Shown in pieces: positions 9,330-19,854 of a stretch of DNA of 64,000 nucleotides. Source of the stretch: Pseudodonghicola flavimaris (lineage in GTDB: Bacteria; Pseudomonadota; Alphaproteobacteria; Rhodobacterales; Rhodobacteraceae); assembly GCF_030164425.1 (NCBI RefSeq), contig NZ_JASNJD010000020.1:1-64000 (forward strand). The letters run 5' to 3'. Under the pieces are notes generated by a model that did not search any database, was not told where the DNA came from, and saw only the letters and a list, made by a program, of their open reading frames with translations. The stretch's first letter is position 1; the number at the start of each line of letters is the position of its first letter. The position numbers were made by a program, and so were the translations under genes.

Positions 9330-10907
9330 TCAGGCCCCCTGCCCTGTCGCGGTCCCCGTCCTGGCCCCGGTCTCAGCCGTCCCGTCGGCGGACGGCGGGG
9401 CGATTTCCGCCAGGCACAGATCGATCAGCTCCCGCAGGGCGGCGCGGCACTCGTCGGTCAGCTGGCCGGTCTCGTCGATGGCGGCGGCGGCGCGCGGACG
9501 GTCGCGGGGCAGCCGTTCGGCGATCCGGGCCCGGAACCGCGCCATTTCGCTCAGTGGCAGATCGTCCAGCTTGCCTTCGGACACCGCCAGCAGCAGCGCC
9601 ACCTGACGCGACAGCGGCAAGGGCGCGTATTCGTTCTGGCCAAGGATCGCGCGCAGCCGGCGGCCGTGGTCGATCTTCTTCTGAGTGCGCGCGTCCACCA
9701 TGGCGCCGAACCGGGTGAACACCTCCAGTTCCAGAAACTGCGCGTAATCGAGCTTCAGCGAATCCGCCAGCGACTTGATCGCCTTGGCCTGGGTGGCGCC
9801 GCCGACGCGCGACACGCTCATGCCGACGTTCACCGCCGGCTTCTGGCCCTCGTAGAACAGCTTCGGCTCCAGATAGATCTGCCCGTCGGTAATGGAGATC
9901 AGGTTGGTCGGGATATAGGCGGTGAGGTTGCCGGCCAGCGTCTCTGCCACCGGCAGCGCGGTCAGCGATCCGCCGCCATTCTCCGCCGACATCTTCGCCG
10001 CCCGTTCCAAAAGCCGCGCGTGCAGATAGAAGACATCGCCGGGATAGGCCTCGCGTCCCGGCGGCTTGTGCAGGAGCAGCGACAGCTGGCGATAGACGAT
10101 CGCATGCTTGCTCAAATCGTCGAGGATCAGCAGCGCATGCTGGCCCTTGTCGCGGAAATACTCGGCGATGGTGCAGGCGGCATAGGGGGTGATCCACTGC
10201 GCCCCGGGGGAGGCATCGGCATTGCCGACGACGAAGACGCAGCGGTCCATGTTGCCATGCGCCTTTACCGCCTCGATCACCCGGTTGACGGTAGAGGCCT
10301 TCTGGCCGATGGCCGCATAGACGCAGATCACATCGCTGTCGCGCTGGTTGATGATGGTGTCGATCGCCACCGTGGTCTTGCCGGTCTTGCGGTCGCCGAC
10401 GATCAGCTGCCGCTGGCCACGGCCCAGCGGGATCATCGCGTCGATCACCGTCACCCCGGTCAGCAGCGGTTCGGTCACCAGATCGCGGTCGACGATGCCC
10501 GGTGCCGGCCGTTCGATCGGATCCTCGCGTTCGGCCTGGATCGCCGGACCGCCATCCATCGGCTCACCGATGCCGGAGACGACGCGGCCCAGCAGCCCCT
10601 CGCCCACCGGCACCCGCGCCACCGTGCCGGTGCCGGTCACCTTGCTGCCGGCGGAGATGCCGGAGCCGGCTGCCAGCAGCACACAGCCATGGGTGGTCTC
10701 GCTGACCGTCAGCGCCAGACCCAGGGTCCCGTCCTCGAAGCGGATCAGCTCGTCCAGCCGGGTATGCGGCAGGCCCGAGATGATCGCCACGCCATCGCCG
10801 ATCTCCTCGACGCGGCCGGTGCGCTCCAGCTCGGGATCGGCCTCCGCGCCCTGCAGGCGGCTCCGGGCGGTTTCGAGATAGCTTTCGGCCTCGTCCCGCA
10901 TCGTCAT
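9330..10907 (-). CDS. atpA: N-ATPase alpha subunit
   Basis: A 525-residue F-type alpha subunit with the beta-barrel N-terminus, P-loop GDRKTGKT, the PGREAYPGDVFYLHARLLERAA block and the SVSRVGGATQ segment. It forms the catalytic hexamer with AtpD and holds non-catalytic nucleotide sites. The C-terminus has an alanine/glycine/threonine-rich tail of about 20 residues. It starts three bases after the atpF stop. Its position after atpF without an intervening atpH (delta) gene is diagnostic of the N-ATPase operon. Confidence 0.95.
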   Translation of the reverse strand: MTMRDEAESYLETARSRLQGAEADPELERTGRVEEIGDGVAIISGLPHTRLDELIRFEDGTLGLALTVSETTHGCVLLAAGSGISAGSKVTGTGTVARVPVGEGLLGRVVSGIGEPMDGGPAIQAEREDPIERPAPGIVDRDLVTEPLLTGVTVIDAMIPLGRGQRQLIVGDRKTGKTTVAIDTIINQRDSDVICVYAAIGQKASTVNRVIEAVKAHGNMDRCVFVVGNADASPGAQWITPYAACTIAEYFRDKGQHALLILDDLSKHAIVYRQLSLLLHKPPGREAYPGDVFYLHARLLERAAKMSAENGGGSLTALPVAETLAGNLTAYIPTNLISITDGQIYLEPKLFYEGQKPAVNVGMSVSRVGGATQAKAIKSLADSLKLDYAQFLELEVFTRFGAMVDARTQKKIDHGRRLRAILGQNEYAPLPLSRQVALLLAVSEGKLDDLPLSEMARFRARIAERLPRDRPRAAAAIDETGQLTDECRAALRELIDLCLAEIAPPSADGTAETGARTGTATGQGA

Positions 10908-10910
10908 CGG

Positions 10911-11651
10911 CTATCCTTTCACAGTCTCGACCGCCTCGCGCAGCCGCGCAGCGACGGAAAAACTCAGCACAGCGTGGGGAAAGCGCAGCTCCGCCCCGCC
11001 GATCAGCGCCGGATCGGTCTCGAACCCGATGGCCAGAGCGGCGCCGAAACGCTCCTGCAGCATCTGCCGCCAGCGGTCCCGGGCCGGGTCGGGCAGATCG
11101 GCGGCGGTCACCACCGTCACCCCGGCGCCCTCGACCCCCAGGTCGGTCACCAGATCCTTCAGATCGGTGCCAGACAGCGCCGCCAGCCGGGCGCTCGCCT
11201 GCGCCAGCGCCGCCCCCGGCGTGACGATGTCGGGCGCCCCCAGCGCCTTTTGCGCCATGCCGGTCGCCAGTTCGCCGATCTGGGCGCGCAGCTGATCCAC
11301 GGTCTGGCTGCGCTCGGCCTCGATCCGGGCGCGGGCCTCGTCCAGAAGCTTCTCCGCCTCCGACCGCGCCTTCGCCAGCAGCGCGTCCCGTTCCTCGGCC
11401 ATCTGCTTGTGCAGATCAGCTTCCTCGCGGCGCTGTGCCTCGGCGAAATCGGCCAGTCTGGCGGTATAGTCCTGCTTTACCGCCAGAGCCTCGTCGACCT
11501 TGGCCTGCGCCGCCTGCGCCGCGGCGCGATCGGCGGCCTCACGCTCTTCGATGACGCGGCGGATCGGACGGAACAGCAACCGGCTGAGCAGCCAGACGAC
11601 GGCCAGGAAGTTGACCACCTGAAACGCCAGTGTCCACCAGTCGATCTGCAT
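10911..11651 (-). CDS. atpF: N-ATPase long b subunit with delta-like C-terminus
   Basis: At 246 residues this is much longer than an ordinary b subunit (about 160). Residues 1-27 are the membrane anchor (FQVVNFLAVVWLLSRLLFRPI). Residues 30-140 are a charged alanine/glutamate-rich helix expected to be a coiled coil. From about 180 a small domain follows with DPALIGGAELRF near the end, which resembles the C-terminal part of delta/OSCP subunits. The operon has no delta gene, so this extension probably takes over stator attachment. The gene starts four bases after atpE. The delta resemblance is by eye. Confidence 0.88.
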   Translation of the reverse strand: MQIDWWTLAFQVVNFLAVVWLLSRLLFRPIRRVIEEREAADRAAAQAAQAKVDEALAVKQDYTARLADFAEAQRREEADLHKQMAEERDALLAKARSEAEKLLDEARARIEAERSQTVDQLRAQIGELATGMAQKALGAPDIVTPGAALAQASARLAALSGTDLKDLVTDLGVEGAGVTVVTAADLPDPARDRWRQMLQERFGAALAIGFETDPALIGGAELRFPHAVLSFSVAARLREAVETVKG

Positions 11652-11655
11652 CGTG

Positions 11656-11904
11656 TCAGCTGACGAAGGGGTTGGCGTAGAGCAGCAGGAGCGCGATCAC
11701 CAGACAGTAGATCGCCATCGTCTCGATCATCGCGAGACCGACGAACAGCGTCCGCGACACCGTGCCCGAAGCCTCCGGCTGGCGCGCGATGGCGTCCATC
11801 GCCGCCGCCACCGCCCGGCCCTCGCCCAATGCCGGCCCGATGGCGCCGATGCCGACGGCCAGCGCCGCCCCCAGAACACTGCCGACTTCTACGAGATTGT
11901 CCAT
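11656..11904 (-). CDS. atpE: N-ATPase ring subunit c
   Basis: An 82-residue two-helix ring protein. Helix 1 carries PALGEG with Glu28 and a basic/polar loop RQPEA (41-45). Helix 2 carries E61-T62 and Tyr66. Against the Na+-binding Ilyobacter c subunit, Glu61-Thr62 align with Glu65-Ser66 and Glu28 takes the place of Gln32. The set looks compatible with Na+ coordination, yet the N-ATPase ring of Burkholderia pseudomallei has been described as proton-specific, so motif reading does not decide the ion. The ATANPFV-like end is typical. Confidence 0.95.
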   Translation of the reverse strand: MDNLVEVGSVLGAALAVGIGAIGPALGEGRAVAAAMDAIARQPEASGTVSRTLFVGLAMIETMAIYCLVIALLLLYANPFVS

Positions 11905-11928
11905 GTCGTCCCCTTTCTCTCGGCCCTC

Positions 11929-12597
11929 TCAGGCCTCCGCCGCGCCAATGCCGGCGGCAATGTAAACACTTGCAAGGATGGTGAAGATATACGCCTGAAT
12001 CAGTCCGATCAGCACCCCCAGCAGCAGGAACGGGATCGGCAGCAACAGACCGGCGAGCAGCATCAGAACGGCGATGATGAACTCATGGCTCATCATGTTG
12101 CCGAACAGCCGGATCATCAGCGAAAAGGTCCGGGTGATCTCGGACAGGATGTTCAACGGCAGCAGAAACGGGGTCGGCTGGGCATAGTGGCGCAGATAGG
12201 GGCCGATGCCGCGCACCTTCAGCCCGTAGAAATGCACCGAGAAGAACACGATCAACGCCAGCGCCGCCGGGGTTTCGATGTGGCCGGTGGGGGTCTTCAC
12301 CCCCGGCAGGATCGCCGACAGGTTGGCGATGCCCAGAAACAGGAACAGCGAGCCCAGCAGCGGCACGTAGGGCCAGGGATCGCGGTCGAGCACTTCGCGC
12401 AGCTGGGTGACGATGGCCATCACCACGATTTCCAGCGCCGCCTGCACCGGGCCCGCATCGCGTTTCGGCGCCCGCAGGAAGATCCGCAGGAAAATCGCCA
12501 TCGCCGCCATGATCACCCAGGTCGTCACCACCTGACGGGCGATCGGCACCGGGCCGATATGGAACAGAACCTCGATCGAGAGCGGATCGGCCTCCAT
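11929..12597 (-). CDS. atpB: N-ATPase subunit a
   Basis: A membrane protein of 222 residues with five to six hydrophobic segments. The essential stator arginine lies in the ITRTFSLMIRLFGNMMS block, and a second conserved region (IGLIQAYIFTILASVYIAAG) closes the half-channels. I chose the ATG at 12597, which shares one base with the atpR stop (TGATG). A GTG one codon upstream is also possible. It faces the c ring and conducts the coupling ion. Confidence 0.93.
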   Translation of the reverse strand: MEADPLSIEVLFHIGPVPIARQVVTTWVIMAAMAIFLRIFLRAPKRDAGPVQAALEIVVMAIVTQLREVLDRDPWPYVPLLGSLFLFLGIANLSAILPGVKTPTGHIETPAALALIVFFSVHFYGLKVRGIGPYLRHYAQPTPFLLPLNILSEITRTFSLMIRLFGNMMSHEFIIAVLMLLAGLLLPIPFLLLGVLIGLIQAYIFTILASVYIAAGIGAAEA

Positions 12598-12872
12598 CAC
12601 TCCGCCCCCTTCGCGCGCCGGATCGCCACGGTTCGGGCGACGATGAAGCCGAGGAGCGTCAGCAAAAGCGGCCCGGTGCCCTGCAGCGCTGCCAGCGTCA
12701 TCACCCCGGCCGCCACCGCCAGCCGCAGCACCACATAGCCGATGGCGCGCCGACGGCCCTCGGCCTGGCCGAAGGCGGCGACGCTGCGGCCCAGCATCCA
12801 GAAATAGAAGGCACCAAGGGCCAGCCCGGCGCCCAGCCAGAGCGCGATCTGCGGCAGGTCGGGCATCGTCAT
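12597..12872 (-). CDS. atpR: N-ATPase AtpR membrane subunit
   Basis: A small membrane protein of about 90 residues with three hydrophobic segments (IALWLGAGLALGAFYFWML; AIGYVVLRLAVAAGVMTLAA; GPLLLTLLGFIVARTVAI). It lies between atpQ and atpB, exactly where AtpR, a subunit specific to N-ATPases, is expected. AtpR is thought to interact with the ring during assembly or ion access. The start is uncertain: ATGs lie at 12872 (overlapping the atpQ stop) and 12866 (better spaced from AGGA), and an upstream one at 12893. Confidence 0.88.
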   Translation of the reverse strand: MTMPDLPQIALWLGAGLALGAFYFWMLGRSVAAFGQAEGRRRAIGYVVLRLAVAAGVMTLAALQGTGPLLLTLLGFIVARTVAIRRAKGAE

Positions 12873-13152
12873 TCCTGCGTCATCCTCTTCCACGCCAGAT
12901 AGAACCCCAGGCAGGCACCCAGAAAGGTCAGCGCCCCGGTGATGGTGATACCGCTGCCCAGCTTGTCGTCCAGCCAGCGACCGGCAAAGACCCCCAGCAG
13001 CGTCGGCACCACGATCAGCCAGCCCAGTGCGCCGAACATCGACATGTTCTTCCAGATCGGACGCTCGCCCTCGCGCTGCCAGCGGTCGCGCCGCGCCTTG
13101 CGCAGCTCGATCGCCTCCTCCATGTCATCGTGATCCTCGCGCCGCGGGTCGG

Positions 13153-13156
<4 letters not shown>
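12869..13156 (-). CDS. atpQ: N-ATPase AtpQ (AtpI-like) membrane protein
   Basis: A 95-residue protein with a charged N-terminal third (EEAIELRKARRDRWQREGER) followed by two membrane segments (FGALGWLIVVPTLLGVFAGRWLDD; TITGALTFLGACLGFYLAWK). This is the ATPase_gene1/AtpI-like family placed third in N-ATPase operons. The charged residues GRWLDD between helices are typical. Its ATG overlaps the atpC stop by ATGA (13153-13156). The probable role is ring assembly or Mg2+/Ca2+ handling, as proposed for AtpI relatives. Confidence 0.88.
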
Positions 13157-15453
<2,297 letters not shown>

Positions 15454-16155
15454 TCAGGCGCCGCAGAGCAGCGCGCTGAGATCGCGCGCCGCCTGTCGCA
15501 CCGCCGTGCTCACCGGCGCCACGTCGAGGGTTTCCAGCGCCACCACGCCCACCGACAGCTCGATCCCGGCGATGGCCTGGCTTTCGACCCCGGGGGCACA
15601 GATGCGCACCGGGCTCGACACCCCCATTGCGCCCTTCTGCAACTCCCCCTGGGTCAGTGCGAAGCCATCGGCCCGGGCGCGGCGCACCGGTTCGGGATCG
15701 TCGGGCTGCTCCGGCCGGCCTGCCAGGATCGCCAGGCCCGAGGCGCCGCGTTCCAGCGGGTGGCGGGTGCCGACACGATAATGCACGTTGAAGATCACCC
15801 CCCGGGGCTCCGCCGCCAGAATGGCGACGCAATCACCGCCCTGCGCCATCGCCAGAAAGGCGGTGCAACCGGTGGCCTCGGCCAGATCTTCGACCACCGG
15901 GCGGGCCAGCGCACGCAGGCTGCCCTCGGCATGGGTGCCCAGCATCACCGCACCACTGCCCAGCACGATACAGCCATCGGGCAGCCGCGTGACCATGCCG
16001 TGGTCGGCCAGCGTCGCCACGATGCGATAGGCGATGGCCCGATGCAGTCCCAGCCGATCGGCCAGATCGGCGATCTTCAGGCGACCCTCCCCGCGCGCGA
16101 CCAGCATCAGCAACGCGATGCCGCGATCCAATGTCTGCAGCTTTCCGCTCGACAT
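15454..16155 (-). CDS. IclR-family transcriptional regulator
   Basis: A 233-residue IclR-type regulator: helix-turn-helix at about 20-60 (LKIADLADRLGLHRAIAYRIVATL) and the ligand-binding domain with SGLAILA and the GFALTQGEL and GVSSPVR blocks typical of the family. ATG at 16155 is chosen because AGGAG lies six bases upstream; a 65-codon upstream extension lacks family character and runs through the promoter region. It is divergent from the P450/TRAP genes and is the obvious candidate regulator for them. IclR proteins usually sense aromatic or short organic acids. Confidence 0.93.
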   Translation of the reverse strand: MSSGKLQTLDRGIALLMLVARGEGRLKIADLADRLGLHRAIAYRIVATLADHGMVTRLPDGCIVLGSGAVMLGTHAEGSLRALARPVVEDLAEATGCTAFLAMAQGGDCVAILAAEPRGVIFNVHYRVGTRHPLERGASGLAILAGRPEQPDDPEPVRRARADGFALTQGELQKGAMGVSSPVRICAPGVESQAIAGIELSVGVVALETLDVAPVSTAVRQAARDLSALLCGA

Positions 16156-16238
16156 ATCCGCTCCTCTTCCTCCCTCGGGTTCGTCAATCCGAACCGGCGC
16201 CGGCTTTAGCAAAACTGCGAAACCAGCGGCAAGCGGGA

Positions 16239-16268
16239 TTGACAGATGGATAACATGCACCGTAGATC
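16239..16268 (+). promoter_or_regulatory. weak promoter candidate for the P450-TRAP genes
   Basis: TTGACA (16239-16244) is a perfect -35 hexamer. The best -10 at 18 bases is TAGATC (16263-16268), only three matches to consensus, so activation by a regulator would be needed. The start codon lies 60 bases downstream. Confidence 0.4.
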
Positions 16269-16279
16269 CACTATCAGTC

Positions 16280-16307
16280 AACGATTGTTCACTATTCGTA
16301 AATCGTT
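16280..16307. promoter_or_regulatory. candidate IclR operator, AACGATT-N14-AATCGTT
   Basis: Perfect seven-base arms AACGATT (16280-16286) and AATCGTT (16301-16307) have starts 21 bases apart, two helical turns. The site lies between the presumed -10 and the P450 ribosome-binding site (GGGAGG, 16315-16320), where binding could block transcription. Assignment to the adjacent IclR protein rests on position. Confidence 0.45.
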
Positions 16308-16328
16308 CGATGCAGGGAGGAAAAGCAC

Positions 16329-18659
16329 ATGACAACACCGCAACAGACACAAGAGATCTCCGGTGGGTGCCCGATGCACGCCGCGGCCAGCGCCGGCGGC
16401 TGCCCTGTTTCGCAGATGGCCGAGGCTTTCGACGCCTTCGAAGGCCCCTATCAGATCGACCCGGCCGAGGCGCTGCGCTGGTCGCGCGACCAGCTGCCGG
16501 TCTTCTACAGCCCGAAGCTGGGGTATTGGGTCGTCAGCCGCTACGAGGACATCAAGACCGTGTTCCGTGACGGCATCCTGTTCTCTCCCAGGAACGTGCT
16601 GGAGAAGATCACCCCCGCCACCCCCGAGGCGATGGAAGTCCTCAAGGGCTATGGCTATGCGATGAACCGCACCATGGTGAACGAGGACGAGCCGGCGCAT
16701 ATGGAACGCCGCCGGGCGCTGATGGATCACTTCATCCCCGCCAACCTGGAACAACAGCAGGACATGGTCCGTCGCCTCACCCGCGAGAAGATGGACGCCT
16801 TCATCAACGACGGCCGCGTCGACCTGATCGACGCCATGCTCTACGAGGTGCCGCTGAACGTGGCGCTGCATTTCCTCGGCGTGCCGGAGGACGAGATCGC
16901 AGTGCTGCGCAATTTCTCGGTGGCGCATTCGGTCAATACCTGGGGCAAGCCCACCGACGACGAGCAGGTCGCCATCGCCCATGACGTCGGCCAGTTCTGG
17001 GAATACGCCGGCAAGATCATCGAGAAGATGAAGCAGGAGCCCGAGGGCACCGGCTGGATGCACGAGACCATCCGCAAGAACGCCGAGATGCCCGATGTGG
17101 TCACCGACAGCTATGTGCATTCGATGATGATGGCGATCATCGTCGCGGCGCATGAGACCACCTCGCTGGCCTCCGCCAATATGTTCAAGACGCTGCTGAG
17201 CAACCGCGAGGCTTGGGACGACATCTGCGCCGACCCGAGCCTGATCCCCAATGCGGTCGAGGAATGTCTGCGCTACGCCGGCTCCATCGTCGCTTGGCGG
17301 CGGCAGACCACCGCGCCGGCGCGGGTCGGCGACGTCGACCTGCCCGAGGGCGCCAAGCTGCTGATCGTGCAGGCCTCCGGCAATCAGGACGAGCGGCACT
17401 TCGAGGATGGCGACAAATTCGACATCTACCGCGACAACGCCGTCGATCACCTGACCTTCGGCTATGGCAGCCACCAGTGCATGGGCAAGAACATCGGCCG
17501 GATGGAGATGCGCATCTTCCTTGAGGAGATGACTCGCCGCCTGCCCCACCTGCGGCTGGCGGAGCAGGAGTTCACCTATCTGCCCAACACCTCCTTCCGC
17601 GGCCCCGATCACGTCTGGGTCGAATGGGATCCGGCGCTGAACCCGGAGCGCGAACACCCGCAGCTGGCCCACGATCACCTCTATTTCCCCGTCGGCGCGC
17701 CGTCGCGCCGCGACATCGCCCGCAAGGTCCGCGTCACCGGCCTGCGGCAGGAGGCCGAAGGCATCATCGGGCTGACGCTGGAAGACGCCAAGGGCCGCCC
17801 CCTGCCCCGCTGGAGCGCCGGCGCCCATGTCGAACTGGTGCTGGGCGAGTACGACCGCAAGTATTCGCTCTGTGGCCGCGCCGATGCCCCGGGCTATGAC
17901 CTCGCCATCCTGCGCGAGGACGAGGGCCGCGGCGGATCGCGCTATATCCACGATCATATCGGCGAAGGGATGGAACTGCGCCTGCGCGGGCCCAGCAACC
18001 TCTTCCGCCTGGACGAAGACGCGGCCGCCTATGTGCTGGTCGCCGGCGGCATCGGCATTACCCCGATCGTTGCCATGGCCGACCGGCTGAAGGCGCTGGG
18101 GAAGCCCTATGCCATCCACTATTGCGGCCGGTCGCGCGCGACCATGGCGCTGCTGAACCGGCTGGAGGCCGATCACGGCGATCACCTGCATCTGCATACC
18201 GGCGAGGATGGCACCCGGGCCGATCTGGCGGCACTCGTCGCCGCCCTGCCGGACGGCGGGCAGATCTATTGCTGCGGGCCGGAACGGATGATCACCGCGC
18301 TGGAAGATCTGACGGCCGACAAGCCGGAAAGCACCTTCCACTTTGAGCACTTCACCGCCCATGACACCGGCCTCGACCCCGAGAAGGAACAGGCCTTCAA
18401 GGTCGACCTGATGGATTCCGGCCTGACGCTGAACGTCGCCGCCGACCAGACCCTGCTCGATGCCATTCTGGCGGCGGGCATCGATGTCGCCTCGGATTGC
18501 TGCGAAGGGCTTTGCGGCAGCTGCGAGGTCACCGTGCTGGAGGGCGATATCGATCACCGCGACATGGTGCTGACCCGCAGCGAGCGCGCCGAGAACCGCC
18601 GCATCATGTCCTGCTGTTCGCGGGCGAAGAACGGAGGCCGGATCAAGCTGGCGCTCTGA
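16329..18659 (+). CDS. self-sufficient cytochrome P450 (CYP116B type), P450-reductase-ferredoxin fusion
   Basis: A 776-residue fusion. The haem domain (about 1-440) has the I-helix AAHETT with H275-E276-T277, and the haem-ligand loop FGYGSHQCMG with Cys384. A flavin/NAD(P)H reductase of the phthalate-dioxygenase-reductase type (about 455-680) has the RKYSLCGR flavin block, GGIGITP and CCGPERM. A C-terminal plant-type 2Fe-2S domain has C724, C729 and C732 with C762 or C763. This is the architecture of P450-RhF/CYP116B enzymes, which hydroxylate, dealkylate or sulfoxidise small organic molecules without partner proteins. Two Cys-Pro motifs (residues 14-15 and 25-26) precede the catalytic domain. 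The following TRAP genes suggest an acidic substrate. Confidence 0.96.
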   Translation: MTTPQQTQEISGGCPMHAAASAGGCPVSQMAEAFDAFEGPYQIDPAEALRWSRDQLPVFYSPKLGYWVVSRYEDIKTVFRDGILFSPRNVLEKITPATPEAMEVLKGYGYAMNRTMVNEDEPAHMERRRALMDHFIPANLEQQQDMVRRLTREKMDAFINDGRVDLIDAMLYEVPLNVALHFLGVPEDEIAVLRNFSVAHSVNTWGKPTDDEQVAIAHDVGQFWEYAGKIIEKMKQEPEGTGWMHETIRKNAEMPDVVTDSYVHSMMMAIIVAAHETTSLASANMFKTLLSNREAWDDICADPSLIPNAVEECLRYAGSIVAWRRQTTAPARVGDVDLPEGAKLLIVQASGNQDERHFEDGDKFDIYRDNAVDHLTFGYGSHQCMGKNIGRMEMRIFLEEMTRRLPHLRLAEQEFTYLPNTSFRGPDHVWVEWDPALNPEREHPQLAHDHLYFPVGAPSRRDIARKVRVTGLRQEAEGIIGLTLEDAKGRPLPRWSAGAHVELVLGEYDRKYSLCGRADAPGYDLAILREDEGRGGSRYIHDHIGEGMELRLRGPSNLFRLDEDAAAYVLVAGGIGITPIVAMADRLKALGKPYAIHYCGRSRATMALLNRLEADHGDHLHLHTGEDGTRADLAALVAALPDGGQIYCCGPERMITALEDLTADKPESTFHFEHFTAHDTGLDPEKEQAFKVDLMDSGLTLNVAADQTLLDAILAAGIDVASDCCEGLCGSCEVTVLEGDIDHRDMVLTRSERAENRRIMSCCSRAKNGGRIKLAL

Positions 18660-18732
18660 CGCGCAGGACCCGGCCCAGGCCCCCTTTATGACAAGGCAAC
18701 CCAAGACTGGATCTCAAACGGGAGGATCACAG

Positions 18733-19767
18733 ATGAAACTGAAACCCAACCTGCTCGCCGGGGCGGCGCTTTCGGCCATCATGGCCCTGAGCGGCACCGT
18801 CGCCGCCGAGGCCAAGACCAAGCTGAAGCTCAGCCACTACCTGCCCACCGTCCACGGCATCCACACCGACTTCATCCTGCCCTGGACCGAAGAGGTCACC
18901 GCCTGCACCGGCGGCGAGGTCGAATTCGAAATCTTCCCCGCCGGCACCCAGCTGGGCAATGTCGCCCGCCAGCAGGAACAGGTGATGGCCGGTGTCGTCG
19001 ACATCGCCCATGGCCTGACCGGCATTCCGCGGGGCCGTTTCCCGCGTACCTCGCTGATCGACATGCCCTTTCTCAGCGACAGCTCGGCCGCGGCCACCTA
19101 TGCGCTGTGGTCGATGCTGCCGAACGAACTGGCAGAGGAATACAAGGGTCTGAAGGTGCTGGCGCTGCACGCCCATAACCCCGGCGTGATCCACACCGCC
19201 TCCAAGAAGGTGGAGAAGATGGAGGACCTCGACGGTCTGCGCATCCGCACCCCGTCTCCGGCGGTGTCGGAAATGCTGTCCTTCCTCGGCGCCTCGCCGC
19301 AGGGCCTGCCGCCGGGCGAAGTCTATGAAAACCTGCAGCGCGGCGTTCTGGACGGCACCGTGTTCCCCTGGGACCCGGTGAAGTCCTTCGGCCTGAACGA
19401 GGTTCTGCAATATCACCTGGAAGCCGGCGTCTATACCGTGTCCTTCTTCTTCGTGATGAACGAACGCTCCTTCAACCGCCTGTCGCCCGAGGCTCAGGCC
19501 TGCATCGACAAATACTCCGGCGATGCGCTGGTGCCGAAATTCGGCGACTGGTGGAACAAGTGGGACGTACCCGGCCGTCAGGAAGCCATCGACGCCGGTC
19601 ATGAGATCACCACGCTGTCGGAAGAAGAGCGCAATCGCTGGCGCGAGGCCCTGCAGCCGATGATGCAGAACTATCTCGAAGAAGTGAAAGCCGCCGGCGT
19701 CGACAATGCCGAGGAAATCTACAAGACGATGCAGGCAAAGGTCGCGGAATACGAAGCCTCGCACTGA
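18733..19767 (+). CDS. dctP: TRAP transporter substrate-binding protein, DctP family
   Basis: A 344-residue periplasmic binding protein with a signal peptide (MKLKPNLLAGAALSAIMALSGTVAA, cleavage near AEA). The start at 18733 has GGAGG nine bases upstream. DctP features include the KLKLSHYLP beginning, the carboxylate-contacting arginine region GLRIRTPSP, and GVLDGTVFPW. TRAP systems use an ion gradient, usually Na+, to import organic acids. Its position 73 bases behind the P450 stop suggests a common transcript, so the imported acid may be the P450 substrate or its product. Confidence 0.94.
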   Translation: MKLKPNLLAGAALSAIMALSGTVAAEAKTKLKLSHYLPTVHGIHTDFILPWTEEVTACTGGEVEFEIFPAGTQLGNVARQQEQVMAGVVDIAHGLTGIPRGRFPRTSLIDMPFLSDSSAAATYALWSMLPNELAEEYKGLKVLALHAHNPGVIHTASKKVEKMEDLDGLRIRTPSPAVSEMLSFLGASPQGLPPGEVYENLQRGVLDGTVFPWDPVKSFGLNEVLQYHLEAGVYTVSFFFVMNERSFNRLSPEAQACIDKYSGDALVPKFGDWWNKWDVPGRQEAIDAGHEITTLSEEERNRWREALQPMMQNYLEEVKAAGVDNAEEIYKTMQAKVAEYEASH

Positions 19768-19792
19768 GAGCTGAGCCGCGATACTGACATCC

Positions 19793-19823
19793 CCGGCCCG
19801 AGTGGCATGACCACCCGGGCCGG
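19793..19823 (+). terminator. strong intercistronic hairpin between dctP and dctQ
   Basis: Thirteen-base arms (19793-19805 and 19811-19823) with one mismatch and a five-base loop CATGA, followed by TTT. It is likely to give partial termination or protect the upstream message, keeping the binding protein above the membrane subunits. It is the second binding-protein gene in the window followed by such a hairpin. Confidence 0.6.
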
Positions 19824-19854
19824 TTTCCGTTCGAGAGGAGAGGAGCGAACCGCC

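Noticed and set aside
16278-18704. An 808-codon minus-strand frame opposite the P450 gene
   Set aside because: The plus-strand P450 has every catalytic motif. The antisense frame is a by-product of GC-rich codon use.
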